From the NCBI RefSeq assembly GCF_040081985.1, contig NZ_JBEBMH010000008.1, positions 62,001 through 126,000 of the forward strand: a stretch of 64,000 nt of DNA, given 5' to 3'. The notes beneath the pieces were generated by a model that worked only from the letters and a program-made list of their open reading frames with translations, ran no database searches and was not told where the DNA came from. The DNA is from Kumtagia yinganensis (GTDB taxonomy: Bacteria; Pseudomonadota; Alphaproteobacteria; Rhizobiales; Rhizobiaceae). Made by a program: the position numbers and the translations under genes. Position 1 is the first letter of the stretch; the number at the start of each line of letters is the position of its first letter. Of this stretch, positions 43,627 through 53,398 are shown piece by piece.

Positions 43627-44205
43627 ATGTTCGACCCGCGCGAAAAAATCGCTCTGTTCATCGATGGCGCAAACCTGTACGCGACCTCCAGATCGCTCGG
43701 TTTCGATATCGACTACCGCAAACTCCTCTCATCGTTCCAGAAGCGCGGCTATCTGCTTCGCGCCTATTATTACACCGCGCTGGTCGAGGACCAGGAATAC
43801 TCTTCGATCCGCCCCCTGATCGACTGGCTGGACTACAACGGCTACAAGGTCGTGACCAAGCCGGCCAAGGAGTTCACCGACTCGACCGGGCGCCGCAAGA
43901 TCAAGGGCAACATGGATATCGAACTGACCATCGATGCCATGGAACTCGCCGATTATGTCGACCACTACGTGATCTTTTCCGGCGACGGCGATTTCCGCAC
44001 GCTGGTCGAGGCGCTGCAACGGCGCGGCCGCAAGGTGAGCATCGTCTCGACCATGGCCTCGCAGCCGCCTATGATCTCCGACGATCTGCGCCGGCAGGCG
44101 GACCACTTCATCGACCTGATGACGCTGAAGAGCGAAGTCGGGCGCGATCCCTCCGAGCGGCCGGTCCGGCGTACCGAGCCTGCGGCCGCCGAGGACGAAT
44201 ACTGA
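43627..44205 (+). CDS. NYN domain (LabA/DUF88-type) protein
   Basis: 192 residues from ATG 43627 (MFDPREKIALFIDGANLYAT); AAGGA lies upstream. Acidic residues of the PIN-like NYN fold are visible in LFIDGANLY, KGNMDIELTIDAMELAD and FSGDGDFRTLVEALQRRG, so RNase activity is plausible. Gene is divergent from rpoZ and 12 bases before the glycosylase gene. Confidence 0.92.
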   Translation: MFDPREKIALFIDGANLYATSRSLGFDIDYRKLLSSFQKRGYLLRAYYYTALVEDQEYSSIRPLIDWLDYNGYKVVTKPAKEFTDSTGRRKIKGNMDIELTIDAMELADYVDHYVIFSGDGDFRTLVEALQRRGRKVSIVSTMASQPPMISDDLRRQADHFIDLMTLKSEVGRDPSERPVRRTEPAAAEDEY

Positions 44206-44216
44206 CAGGATCGGCG

Positions 44217-44867
44217 GTGAACGCCGAGCCGTCGCGCGACTGTCCTCTCTGTCCGCGCCTGCATGATTTCATCGGCCAATGGCGCGCACGCGAGCCCCAC
44301 TGGTTCAATGCGCCCGTCCCGACCTTCTTGCCGCCGGAAGGCGAGGATGCTGTTCGTCTGCTCATCGTCGGGCTGGCGCCCGGGTTGCGCGGCGCGAATC
44401 GCACCGGCCGGCCGTTCACCGGCGACTATGCCGGCGACCTTCTTTATCGCACGCTGATCCGTTTCGGACTGGCGCGGGGCGTCTATCAGGCGCGTCCCGA
44501 CGACGGGCTGGAACTGGTTGGTACGGCGATCGTCAATGCCGTGCGCTGCGTGCCGCCAGAGAACAAGCCGACGCCGGCGGAAATCAACACCTGCCGCCAA
44601 TTCCTGTCACCGGCCCTCGCCCGCTTCCCGAATCTGCAAGCCGTACTGTCGCTCGGCGCCATCGCCCACCAATCCACGGTGCGCGCATTCGGCGGACGGG
44701 TCGCCGCCTTTCCGTTCAAGCATGGCGCATCAGTCGAGATCGGCGGGGTAAAACTGTTCTCCAGTTACCATTGCTCGCGCTACAACACGAACACCGGCGT
44801 GCTGACCGAAGACATGTTCGTCAGCGTGTTCGAACGGATCGCAGAGCATATCCGGGCGTTGGATTGA
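44217..44867 (+). CDS. Uracil-DNA glycosylase, family 5 (UDGb)-like
   Basis: 216 residues, GTG-region start MNAEPSRDCPLCPRLHDFIG. Iron-sulfur ligands probably Cys9, Cys12, Cys111 and Cys126. Motif 1 is GLAPG (52-56) followed by GANRTGRPFTGDYAG; motif 2 is HCSRYNTNTG (185-194), close to the HPSRQNTNTG of family 5 enzymes. Family 5 removes uracil and hypoxanthine from DNA. The usual HP(S) is HC(S) here. Confidence 0.88.
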   Translation: MNAEPSRDCPLCPRLHDFIGQWRAREPHWFNAPVPTFLPPEGEDAVRLLIVGLAPGLRGANRTGRPFTGDYAGDLLYRTLIRFGLARGVYQARPDDGLELVGTAIVNAVRCVPPENKPTPAEINTCRQFLSPALARFPNLQAVLSLGAIAHQSTVRAFGGRVAAFPFKHGASVEIGGVKLFSSYHCSRYNTNTGVLTEDMFVSVFERIAEHIRALD

Positions 44868-44941
44868 GGCTGTGCCGGCGACCACGCCGGATCCCAGGCC
44901 CCTGATTGCAGACCAAGTCGATGCTTGAACGCAGACCCGTC

Positions 44942-46477
44942 TCAGGCGCCGCGCGCCGCGGAAGCAATTTGCACCGGCTTTCTCGACTTGCCCCCACCGG
45001 GAACCACGACAATGCGCGTGACCTTGCCCTTCTTGAAGGCCGTCAAGAAACGATTGTAGTCCTTGAATGCGACGCAGCCATGCGACTCCGCCCGGCCGCC
45101 TCGCAGAAGGTAGGAATGCGCCAGAATCCCGTCGCGGTTGTGCGCCACCTTTCCGTTCGCGGGCAACATCCGCACCGCCTCCACGCCGTGGAAACGCTTC
45201 TCGCGCATGACGAGGTTGTAGGTGCCGGGCGGCGTCGCCCCTTTCATCTTGACATGAACATAGCGCGGATCGTCGGCCATGGCTCCGATGCCGGAATGCG
45301 CTTCAAGCCTCGAACCGTCCGGCATGTAGACGACCTTGGCGCTGATGTCGTAGACGGCCGTGCCGCCGCCGGCCTTGGGCGTGCCACGAAAACTCTTGAA
45401 GATGCCGCCGCCGCGCTCCTTGTCGGGAGCGTCGGGCTTGGCGAAGGCGAACATCGACGGCGCGCCGCGCTGAGACTGCGTCGCCCTGCGTTCTTCGTCA
45501 TCGCCGCCGCGGGCGTCGCCGACGCGCTTCTTGTCGGAACGACGATCGTCGTCCTTGTTCTTGCCGTCGACGGATCGCTTGACGTCAGCGGGACGCCGAT
45601 TGTCGTCCGAGCGGCTGGTGTCATCGGGGCGTCTCGAATCGTCGGACCGATTGCCCGAGTCGGCCTTCGGGCGCCGCAGCGGCAGCGGCGTCGCATCCGG
45701 CGTGTCCTCGTAGCCCGGCAAGGCGGCGCTGTCCTCGCTGTCGTCTTCAGGCGGGCTCTGCAGGACGAGGCCGTTGTTCTCCAGTACGCTGGCGTCCGAC
45801 AACGCACCGCTCGCAGCGAATGGCGACGGGTCGGCATAGGCCAGGAGTACCGGGGAATCCGGCTGGACCTCGTCCGCTCCACCGCGCGCGAATCGCTCCA
45901 GCACGGGGACGGCCTGGCTCGGCAAGCGGGCGAAGCGCTCCTCGGTGGCCTTAGGCAAGGAAGCGTCCCGCGCCGATGGCGACAGCTTCGCAACCCTGGC
46001 CTTGGTCGTTTCCGGCGCCTTGGCGACGAGCCCGGCCCGGGCGAATGCCGCGGCCATCTTTTGCGGCGTCAACGCCGCGCCGGCGACAACCTGATCGAAG
46101 CCGCCAGCACGCTTTCTGGGCGCTTCGGCGGAAATTGGCGCGAGCGCGGTGGTCGCAAGGCGCGCGCTTTTCCCGGAAGGGCCGGCATCCGGCATGAGCG
46201 AGGCGCGCGCCTGCCGAAGCATGGTTTCCCGTTTGATGGGATCGAGCGAAGCGACCTCCGTCGGCTTGGCGAGCCCCTGCGGCATGAGGTTCGGCGAGGA
46301 GGCGAAGGACGACCCGATGGAACTGACACCGGCCAGAACCGTTACCGACCACAATGCCAGTGCTGCGCCTGCACATGGAAGCGCAATCCAGCGAACCATT
46401 CGGTTCGGGAGCATGCCCTTCGGACGCAGTCCCTCGGCGTCGCCGCGGAAACGGATTTGTTTACTCACGAACGCCAT
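44942..46477 (-). CDS. DUF2778/Tlde1-type L,D-transpeptidase-like protein
   Basis: 511 residues from ATG 46477 (MAFVSKQIRFRGDAEGLRPK); a longer frame to 46513 exists. One membrane anchor (IALPCAGAALALWSVTVLAG), then a 320-residue linker with a highly charged Asp/Arg-rich stretch (for example SDDSRRPDDTSRSDDNRRP). The C-terminal domain carries RAESHGCVAFKDYNRFL, in which His-Gly-Cys is the catalytic motif of Tlde1/DUF2778 enzymes acting on peptidoglycan. No type VI genes or immunity gene nearby, so a housekeeping cell-wall role is likelier than a toxin role. Confidence 0.88.
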   Translation of the reverse strand: MAFVSKQIRFRGDAEGLRPKGMLPNRMVRWIALPCAGAALALWSVTVLAGVSSIGSSFASSPNLMPQGLAKPTEVASLDPIKRETMLRQARASLMPDAGPSGKSARLATTALAPISAEAPRKRAGGFDQVVAGAALTPQKMAAAFARAGLVAKAPETTKARVAKLSPSARDASLPKATEERFARLPSQAVPVLERFARGGADEVQPDSPVLLAYADPSPFAASGALSDASVLENNGLVLQSPPEDDSEDSAALPGYEDTPDATPLPLRRPKADSGNRSDDSRRPDDTSRSDDNRRPADVKRSVDGKNKDDDRRSDKKRVGDARGGDDEERRATQSQRGAPSMFAFAKPDAPDKERGGGIFKSFRGTPKAGGGTAVYDISAKVVYMPDGSRLEAHSGIGAMADDPRYVHVKMKGATPPGTYNLVMREKRFHGVEAVRMLPANGKVAHNRDGILAHSYLLRGGRAESHGCVAFKDYNRFLTAFKKGKVTRIVVVPGGGKSRKPVQIASAARGA

Positions 46478-46909
46478 TACGCACCCGTCTTCTTTGAGCC
46501 GGCTTCGCGGCAACAGGCCGCGTAGCCGTTATGATCATCAGTCCGAGGAGTGATCCCCCGGCGCGCCATCGGCACACCTTGCCTGTCGCTCATCGACTCA
46601 AAAGATGGACAATGATGGTTAACCAATCCCTTTTCCCAAACACCTTTTCCATGCGGGGCGCATCACAACGATGGCCCACAAACCCCCGGCACCTACAAGA
46701 ACCCCTTTTCGAATCGATTTGCTGGCCGGTTTTGCCGGGCATGTCAAGCAAACGTGAACGTCGGCGGCCACGAAAAATCATCACGCACCCGCGACGAAAG
46801 CGCACGCGCATCAAGCGAAATCGCGGCGAAAATCGTCTGTGTGAAAAACCGGAGAGGCCGAATCAGCAGCACCGGCCGACAGCGCGATGGCCCAAGACGC
46901 CGCAGTTCG
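46478..46909. other. Intergenic region between smpB and the DUF2778 gene
   Basis: About 430 bases with no supported gene. It includes the probable minus-strand promoter of the DUF2778 gene (GGTTAACCAATC near 46617 may be part of it) and AT-richer DNA around 46610-46700. No terminator hairpin behind smpB with a T run was found. Confidence 0.5.
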
Positions 46910-47389
46910 TCAGCCGCGCTCCTTCAGCAGCCGGCCCTTTTCGCGCGACCAGTCGCGCGCCTTCTCGGTCTCGCGTTTGTCGTGCAATTTCTTGCCGCGC
47001 GCCACGCCAAGCAGCAGCTTTGCGCGGCCCCGGTCGTTGAAGTAGATTTTCAGCGGCACCATGGTCATGCCGTCGCGCTCGACGCTCTGCGTCAGCCGCG
47101 ACATCTGGCGCTTGTTCAAGAGCAGCTTTCGGCGCCGGCGCGGCTCGTGGTTGAACCGGTTGGCCTGAAGGTATTCGGGCAGGTAGGAATTGATCAGCCA
47201 GATCTCGCCGCCTTCGTTGGAAGCGTAGGAATCCTGGATGTTCGCCTGCCCCTGGCGCAGCGACTTCACCTCGGTGCCCGTCAGCACAAGACCGGCCTCG
47301 ACCGTGTCGAGGATCTCGTAGGAGAAACGCGCCTTGCGGTTTTCGGCGACGGTCTTGTTGTTGGGATCGGCTTTTCGGACTTGATTCAT
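46910..47389 (-). CDS. smpB: SsrA-binding protein SmpB
   Basis: 159 residues starting MNQVRKADPNNKTVAENRKA, with GLVLTGTEVKSLRQGQANIQ and RKLLLNKRQMSRL. The C-terminal tail KKLHDKRETEKARDWSREKG is the part that enters the decoding centre. SmpB brings tmRNA to stalled ribosomes; no ssrA gene is in this window. Downstream of dapA. Confidence 0.97.
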   Translation of the reverse strand: MNQVRKADPNNKTVAENRKARFSYEILDTVEAGLVLTGTEVKSLRQGQANIQDSYASNEGGEIWLINSYLPEYLQANRFNHEPRRRRKLLLNKRQMSRLTQSVERDGMTMVPLKIYFNDRGRAKLLLGVARGKKLHDKRETEKARDWSREKGRLLKERG

Positions 47390-47414
47390 CGTGCCATCAA
47401 ATGATGCGCGGCCT

Positions 47415-48296
47415 TCAATTGATCAAGCCGGCATGCTTCATCGCCGTCTCGATCTTTTCGGCGGTGCCCTCTTCCACCGTGGTCAGCGGCGAACGCACGA
47501 CGTTTTCCACCTTGCCCAATCGCGAGAGCGCGTATTTCGCGCCGGCAAGGCCGGGCTCGAGAAAGATCGCCTTGTGCAGCGGCATCAGGCGGTCCTGCAG
47601 TTCCAGCGCCCGGTCCTTGTCGTTGGCGAGCGTCGCCTCCTGGAACTCCGAACATAGGCGCGGCGCGACGTTGGACGTGACCGAGATGCAGCCGACGCCG
47701 CCATGGGCGTTGAAGCCGAGCGCTGAGGCATCCTCGCCGGAGAGCTGGATGAAATCCTTGCCGCAGGTCAGCCGCTGTTCGGAGACGCGCTCGACCTTTC
47801 CGGTCGCGTCCTTGACGCCGGTGATATTCTTGAAGTCGTGGGCAAGCCTGCCCATCGTCTCCGGCGTCATGTCGATCACCGAACGCGGCGGGATGTTGTA
47901 GATGATGACCGGCAGTTTCGTCGCCTTGGCGACGGTGGCGAAATGCAGATAGAGACCGCGCTGCGTCGGCTTGTTGTAATAGGGCGTGACCACCAGCACC
48001 GCGTCCGCCCCGGCCTTTTCCGCGTATTGGACGAGGCCGACCGCCTCCTCGGTGTTGTTCGATCCGGCGCCGGCTACCACCGGCACACGGCCCTTCGCCG
48101 CCTCGACGCAAGCCTTCACCACCTGGCGATGCTCGTCATGCGACAGCGTCGGCGACTCGCCGGTCGTACCGACCGGCACGAGGCCCTTCGTGCCTTCCGC
48201 GATCTGCCATTCGACCAGGTCGCGGAACGTTTTCTCGGCCAGCGCCCCGTTCTTGTCGAACGGCGTCACGAGCGCGGTCAACGAACCTCTCAACAT
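47415..48296 (-). CDS. dapA: 4-hydroxy-tetrahydrodipicolinate synthase
   Basis: 293 residues from ATG 48296 (MLRGSLTALVTPFDKNGALA). PVGTTGESPTLSHDEHRQVV, the Tyr of VLVVTPYYNKPTQRG, and the Schiff-base Lys in NITGVKDATG are present. It condenses pyruvate with aspartate semialdehyde in lysine/diaminopimelate synthesis. Divergent from slt, upstream of smpB. Confidence 0.97.
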   Translation of the reverse strand: MLRGSLTALVTPFDKNGALAEKTFRDLVEWQIAEGTKGLVPVGTTGESPTLSHDEHRQVVKACVEAAKGRVPVVAGAGSNNTEEAVGLVQYAEKAGADAVLVVTPYYNKPTQRGLYLHFATVAKATKLPVIIYNIPPRSVIDMTPETMGRLAHDFKNITGVKDATGKVERVSEQRLTCGKDFIQLSGEDASALGFNAHGGVGCISVTSNVAPRLCSEFQEATLANDKDRALELQDRLMPLHKAIFLEPGLAGAKYALSRLGKVENVVRSPLTTVEEGTAEKIETAMKHAGLIN

Positions 48297-48527
48297 CTGG
48301 TCATTCTCCTCCGCAACCTGCCGGCTGCATTGCATTTTTCGATTGCGCCGCCTTCTAGAGGAAAGCGGGGCCGCGCACCATAGTCTTGACATGGTGCTGC
48401 CGCAAGGATCGGGTGTTGGGACAATCCGAAGGGTTGTTCCAATTTTCCGTTTACAAGCCGTTCACCATCAACACCTAGCATGCCAACACCCGCTCCTCTT
48501 TGTACTGGACCAGGACAGGGAAGCCTT

Positions 48528-50558
48528 ATGGGCAGACGCACCCCATGGCATCGCCGGTCGATGTTGCTGGCCGCCGCCGTGGTCGCCCTGCCGGTCATCG
48601 CGGTCGCCGCCACGCTCGACGGCCAGACCACGGCCGGCATCCCGATCGCGGTCATCGGCAAGGGCGACCGCATCGGGGGCAACACCAGCGCCCAGTTGAA
48701 GGCCGGGCTGGATGCGCTTTCATCCGGCGACGTGCTCGCGGCAAGGGTCATCCGCGACAGCCTGCCCGCTTCCTCGCTCGACTGCCATATCCTCGCCTGG
48801 GCCATCGCGCTGAAGGGGGGAAAGCTCGTGCCCAGCGCCGACATAGCGGCGGCTGCCGAGACGCTGCGCAGTTGGCCCGGCGCCGAGGCTTTTCGCCGCA
48901 ACAGCGAACGGGCGTTGTTGCGCGAAGCACCAGCGCCGCAGATCGTTGTCAAGGCATTCGGTGGAACGCCGCCACGGACAGCGGAGGGCGCCATCATCCT
49001 CGCCCGGTCCTACATCGCCCTCGGAGACGTGGATGCAGCCCGGGCCATGCTGTCACCGTTCTGGCGCGGCGAAAAGCTCGACGCCGATGACGAAATCGCC
49101 ATCATCAAGGAATTCGGCACCATCATTCCTGCCGAAGACCATCGCATCCGCATGGAACGCATGCTTTATGCCGACCGCGCGAATTCGGCCAAGCGCGTCG
49201 CCGGCCTGGCCGGCGCCAGGCCGCTTTTCGATGCGTGGGCCGCGGCCGCCAAGGGGGACCGCACGGCCGCCAAGCTGCTCGATGCGGTGCCAGCCGCGCA
49301 GCGTGGCGCTGGCTATCTCTTCGCCAAGGCAAAATATCTGCGGCGCACCGACAAATTCGCCGAGGCGGCTGCCGTGATGTTGAAGGCGCCGAAGGATCGC
49401 GCCGACCTGATCGACCCCGATGCCTGGTGGATCGAGCGGCGCACGCTGTCGCGTGAACTGGTCGATATGGGCGACATGAAGACCGCCTATCGTATCGCCG
49501 CCGCGCATTCGACCGAAAGCGCCGTCAACCAGGCCGACGCGGAGTTTCATGCCGGCTGGTACGCGTTTCGTGGCCTGGGTGACGCCAAAACGGGTGCGCT
49601 GCATTTCGCGCGCATTGCCGAGGTCTCGGACGGGCCGATCTCGCTGTCACGCGCCTATTACTGGTTGGGACGGGCCGCCGAAGCCGGCGGGCCAGGCAGT
49701 GCTAAGGCGTATTACGAACGGGCCGCCGGCTATGGCACGAGTTTCTATGGCCAGCTTGCCGCGGAAAAAATCGGGCGTGCCGCAATCAACGTCGCGTCTC
49801 CTACGCCGAGCGATAGCGACCGCCGCAACTTCGCGCATCGTGAGGCCGTCCAGGCCATCAAGCGGCTGGAGACCGCGGGCTATGCCAATCTCGCCGACAC
49901 GCTCTATCGCGACCTCGCCGGTCAATTGACCAGTCCGGGCGAACTGGCGTTGCTCGCGGCGATGGCGGAAGATCGCGGCGACCATTATCTCGGCCTCAAG
50001 GTCGGCAAGATCGCCGCGGCGCGTGGCCTCGACATCGGCGCCCTGTCGCACCCGGTCGGCGCGATCCCGTCCTCGGCCAATATTTCCGGCTCGGGCAAGG
50101 CGCTGGCCTATGCAATTGCCCGGCAGGAAAGCGAGTTCAACGTCGGCGCCGTCTCCGGCGCCGGCGCGCGCGGCCTGCTGCAATTGATGCCGAATACCGC
50201 GAAGGACGTTGCCAAAAAGGCCGGCCTCGCCTTCTCGTCGCAGAAACTGACTACCGACGCCGGCTACAATGCAACGCTCGGCGCAGCCTTCCTCGGCGAG
50301 CAACTCGGAAAATTCAGCGGCTCCTATGTGCTCACCTTCGCCGGCTACAATGCCGGGCCGGGCCGCGCGCGGGACTGGGTGGCGCGCTACGGCGACCCGC
50401 GCGGCAAGGACCTCGATACGGTCGTCGACTGGATCGAGCGCATCCCCTTCGCCGAGACGCGCAGCTACGTCCAGCGCGTGATGGAGAACTACCAGGTCTA
50501 CAAGATGCGGCTGACCGGATCGTTCGACATCGCCCATGACCTCGTGAATGGCCGCTGA
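48528..50558 (+). CDS. slt: Soluble lytic murein transglycosylase
   Basis: 676 residues from ATG 48528 (MGRRTPWHRRSMLLAAAVVA), which has an AGGGA site upstream and starts a signal peptide ending AVAA. The first 490 residues form a helical superhelix as in Slt70. The C-terminal SLT domain shows the catalytic Glu in AIARQESEFNVGAVSGAGAR, then GLLQLMPNTAKDVAKKAG and FAGYNAGPGRARDWVARYGD. Periplasmic peptidoglycan cleavage. Confidence 0.94.
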   Translation: MGRRTPWHRRSMLLAAAVVALPVIAVAATLDGQTTAGIPIAVIGKGDRIGGNTSAQLKAGLDALSSGDVLAARVIRDSLPASSLDCHILAWAIALKGGKLVPSADIAAAAETLRSWPGAEAFRRNSERALLREAPAPQIVVKAFGGTPPRTAEGAIILARSYIALGDVDAARAMLSPFWRGEKLDADDEIAIIKEFGTIIPAEDHRIRMERMLYADRANSAKRVAGLAGARPLFDAWAAAAKGDRTAAKLLDAVPAAQRGAGYLFAKAKYLRRTDKFAEAAAVMLKAPKDRADLIDPDAWWIERRTLSRELVDMGDMKTAYRIAAAHSTESAVNQADAEFHAGWYAFRGLGDAKTGALHFARIAEVSDGPISLSRAYYWLGRAAEAGGPGSAKAYYERAAGYGTSFYGQLAAEKIGRAAINVASPTPSDSDRRNFAHREAVQAIKRLETAGYANLADTLYRDLAGQLTSPGELALLAAMAEDRGDHYLGLKVGKIAAARGLDIGALSHPVGAIPSSANISGSGKALAYAIARQESEFNVGAVSGAGARGLLQLMPNTAKDVAKKAGLAFSSQKLTTDAGYNATLGAAFLGEQLGKFSGSYVLTFAGYNAGPGRARDWVARYGDPRGKDLDTVVDWIERIPFAETRSYVQRVMENYQVYKMRLTGSFDIAHDLVNGR

Positions 50559-50662
50559 TCCATCTCGCATTACACGCCGATTCGGCCCAGCGCTTTCGCG
50601 ACGGTTTGACCCGGATCACACCGGCCTGTAGCTAATCCAACCGACGAGGCTGGAGACAGGGC

Positions 50663-51559
50663 ATGACGGGTACCGACGGTTTCACGGACTTCTTTTATCC
50701 TTCCAAGGACGGATTGCGGCTGCATGCGCGGATCTATGGCCATAGCAACGAAGCCCGGACGCCTGTGGTCTGCCTTCCCGGCTTGACAAGGAATGTCCGG
50801 GATTTTCATGAGTTTGCACTGTTTCTCTCAACCCATCCTGAAACACCGCGCAAGGTTGTGGCCTTCGACTATCGCGGACGCGGTGCCTCCGCTTACGACC
50901 CCGAGTGGAAGAACTACAACATCGTCACGGAAGCGGACGACGTTCTTGCCGGCCTCGATACGCTCGGCATTCCGCGGGCTGCCTTCATCGGCACGTCGCG
51001 CGGCGGGCTGATCATCCACATGCTGGCCGTAATGCGGCTGTCCCTGTTGAAAGCTGCCATCTTCAACGACATCGGGCCGGTCGTCGAGGCGGCCGGCCTT
51101 GCGCATATCCGCTCCTATCTCGAAAGCCCCGTGCAGGCCGCGACATTCGCTGAAGTCGAACAAGCGCAGCGCGAGATCCACGGCGCCGATTTCCCTGCGC
51201 TTGTGGATGAGGATTGGGTGCGCATGGTAAAGGCCATCTACCGCGACGATAACGGACGGCCTGTTGCCGATTACGATCCCGCGCTGATCAATACAGTGGT
51301 GACGCTGGATCTCCGCCAAGCCCTGCCGGCCCTATGGGATCAGTTCGATGCGCTGAACACTATCCCGGTCATGGTGATTCGCGGCGAGAACACGCGACTT
51401 CTGTCCACCGAGACGGTCGCGGAGATGAACCGGCGCCATCCGGGCATGGAAGTGATCAGCATCGCCGGGCAAGGGCATCCGCCGATGCTGGAGACCCGCG
51501 ACCTGCGGGAGCGAATAGCGCGGTTCCTTGGGCAGTTGGAAAAGTCGCCCGACCGATAG
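50663..51559 (+). CDS. Alpha/beta hydrolase
   Basis: 298 residues. Oxyanion region VVCLPGLTRNVRDFHEFA, DYRGRGASAYDPEW, nucleophile Ser112 in IGTSRGGLIIHM, and the catalytic His in IAGQGHPPMLETRDL. No signal peptide. Resembles esterases/lactonases of the general alpha/beta hydrolase fold; substrate unknown. 104 bases after slt, same strand. Confidence 0.9.
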   Translation: MTGTDGFTDFFYPSKDGLRLHARIYGHSNEARTPVVCLPGLTRNVRDFHEFALFLSTHPETPRKVVAFDYRGRGASAYDPEWKNYNIVTEADDVLAGLDTLGIPRAAFIGTSRGGLIIHMLAVMRLSLLKAAIFNDIGPVVEAAGLAHIRSYLESPVQAATFAEVEQAQREIHGADFPALVDEDWVRMVKAIYRDDNGRPVADYDPALINTVVTLDLRQALPALWDQFDALNTIPVMVIRGENTRLLSTETVAEMNRRHPGMEVISIAGQGHPPMLETRDLRERIARFLGQLEKSPDR

Positions 51560-51654
51560 CCCCTATCGACTCTTTTTCATCACGAGCACACTTCACGACA
51601 ATAACGCCTGTCGCCACCTTCAATCCGGCGTGGCCGTTCGAACCTTCCGCAACG

Positions 51655-51683
51655 AAAAAACCCGGCGGTTGCCCGCCGGGTTT
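51655..51683 (-). terminator. Rho-independent terminator of the porin gene
   Basis: CCCGGCGG-TTGC-CCGCCGGG with flanking AAA/TTT pairs gives an 11-pair stem; read on the minus strand it is followed by a T run. It starts 23 bases after the porin stop codon. Confidence 0.9.
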
Positions 51684-51705
51684 CCTATTGACCGTTGAGG
51701 GTCGA

Positions 51706-52851
51706 TCAGAACGTACGCTGGAAGCGCAGGTTGAAGCCCCAGCTATCGTCGGTGTCTTCCTCGGTCTCGCCCTTGCTGTTCTTGTCGGGGCTGTAATAGA
51801 CGACTTCCGGCGTGATCGTGAAGCCCGGAACCAGATCGTAGGCCACGTTGGCGGCAACCGAGAAGTTCTCGCCGTCGTCATAGCCAACTTCGGCGTTGAA
51901 CGTCGCCTTCTCGTTGAACTTGATCGCCGTGCCGCCCCAGACGGCCCAGTCGCCAGCCCACTGCGCGTAGTAGTTCTCGTTGTCGAACCCGGCCGAGTCC
52001 CAGGCGCCCATCACGAACACCGAAGCGGTGTCGGTGATGTTGACGTCCAAGCGGCCCTTGACCGCGACTTCGTTCTGCCAGCTGTCATAACCGGCGACGA
52101 GGCCGATCTTGCCCCAGCCCTGCGTGAACGACAGACCGCCGACCACGAACGGAGCGTAGTCCTGAGTGATGCCGCCAAGCGCCTGGCCATCGGCCCGGAC
52201 GTCCGAGCTATAGGCGATATCGCTCTGGTCGCCCTGTTCGATCGCGACGCCCGCCGAGAAGCCGTTCGCGCCGGTGTAGGTGTAGGCGATCTGCAGCGTG
52301 CCGAACGGACCGTAGGGGACGATACCGTCGTTCATGACGCCCGACGAATAGTCGGTGAAGGTCGAGAAGTAGGAGTCCGTCTTGCCGATGCGGAAGCCGC
52401 CGAGCTCGATATAGGCATGCTCGATGCTCATGCCGTCGCTCATGTCATAGCTGTTCGTGTCGTTGCCGGACACCTGGTAGTTGAAGTTGATGGCGGCATA
52501 GGAACGCAGCGTGCCGTATTCGGTCTCGCTGCGGGCGTCGGCGCGCAGCTGGAAGCGGACGCGGTTGTTGTAGGTCTCGTCGCCGGCGGCGCTGCGGACG
52601 CCATCGTGCGGATCGTCGAGGTAGTCGGAGCCATAATAATCGCCGCCGCGAATGTCGACGCGGACATAACCGCCGATCTTCAGGCAGGTCTCGGTGCCGG
52701 GCAGGTAGAAGAAGCCCGAACCATAGACGTCGCAGACCCGCACATATTCGACGGGTTCCGGCTCGGCAACCACGACCGCATCGGCCGCGCGCGCGCCGCT
52801 AACTGCGACCAGGGCCGCAGCGGAGCCAAGAAGAAGGCTCTTGATGTTCAT
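51706..52851 (-). CDS. Omp2-type porin
   Basis: 381 residues from ATG 52851 (MNIKSLLLGSAAALVAVSGA), signal peptide cleaved after ARAA/D. The typical rhizobial/Brucella Omp2 start of the barrel is seen: YVRVCDVYGSGFFYLPGTET then CLKIGGYVRVD with its paired Cys. Repeated aromatic beta strands run to the final FNLRFQRTF, which ends in the outer-membrane Phe. GGAGG lies seven bases before the start. Strongly expressed porin in relatives. Confidence 0.95.
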   Translation of the reverse strand: MNIKSLLLGSAAALVAVSGARAADAVVVAEPEPVEYVRVCDVYGSGFFYLPGTETCLKIGGYVRVDIRGGDYYGSDYLDDPHDGVRSAAGDETYNNRVRFQLRADARSETEYGTLRSYAAINFNYQVSGNDTNSYDMSDGMSIEHAYIELGGFRIGKTDSYFSTFTDYSSGVMNDGIVPYGPFGTLQIAYTYTGANGFSAGVAIEQGDQSDIAYSSDVRADGQALGGITQDYAPFVVGGLSFTQGWGKIGLVAGYDSWQNEVAVKGRLDVNITDTASVFVMGAWDSAGFDNENYYAQWAGDWAVWGGTAIKFNEKATFNAEVGYDDGENFSVAANVAYDLVPGFTITPEVVYYSPDKNSKGETEEDTDDSWGFNLRFQRTF

Positions 52852-53308
52852 TTTCTGACCTCCAGTCAAAAGTTGATAAAAGGGTCTGGGCCTATGTTTG
52901 CTGAAGGACAGCGTTCCCTGTCCCATCCCCGAAGTCGAAAAAGACACGATAGCTCGCCCCTCTCTCTGGTTTGAAGATTGCGCATCGCCTCCGTCCGTTC
53001 AACCGCGATCGTCGGGACCTCGATACCGCGACGCCGCTATCGTCTGGCCCTGTGACACAAAAGACACGATTTGATAGCCCCTCTAAACGCCTGGTTAACC
53101 ATCAGGCCCCGGAACATGCGTGGATACAGAGCCGACTTCCGCCCACGGGTTCGAATCAAAGCGCTACCGGACCGACGTCCAACCGAGACACGAATCTCTC
53201 CCTTTGGAACGCCGGCATCTTTTTCCCCGCAGCTTTTAGGTGAAGAGTTCCGACGCCCGCCGAGAAACCGCTTGATCACGGGGGTCGCTCGGGCTAGTGG
53301 GGCGGCAC
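52852..53308. other. Porin promoter region
   Basis: About 460 bases before tRNA-Ser without a gene. The 12-mer AAAAGACACGAT occurs twice in direct orientation, at 52939-52950 and 53059-53070, each followed by GCCCCTCT and CTGGTT. This suggests a duplicated promoter or regulator site for the porin gene. The frames on either strand show no coding signs. Confidence 0.55.
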
Positions 53309-53398
53309 GGAGAGGTGGCCGAGTGGTCGAAGGCGCGCCCCTGCTAAGGGCGTAGAGGTGAAAGCTTCTCGAGGGTTCGAATCCCTTCCTCTCCGCCA
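53309..53398 (+). tRNA. tRNA-Ser (GCT)
   Basis: Acceptor arm GGAGAGG (53309-53315) pairs with CCTCTCC (53388-53394), discriminator G and encoded CCA follow. D-arm GGCCGAGTGGTCGAAGGC, anticodon loop CTGCTAA with anticodon GCT at 53343-53345, a long class II variable arm (TAGAGGTGAAAGCTTCTCG), and GGTTCGAATCC in the T-arm. No integrase gene or repeated tRNA end follows within the next kilobases. Confidence 0.97.

Noticed and set aside
44942..46477. DUF2778 protein as a type VI toxin
   Set aside because: No type VI genes or immunity gene nearby, and it has a membrane anchor and a syntenic position among housekeeping genes.
44906..46525. 539-codon plus-strand frame opposite the DUF2778 gene
   Set aside because: The minus-strand frame has a membrane anchor and a catalytic HGC motif; the plus frame has no recognisable features.
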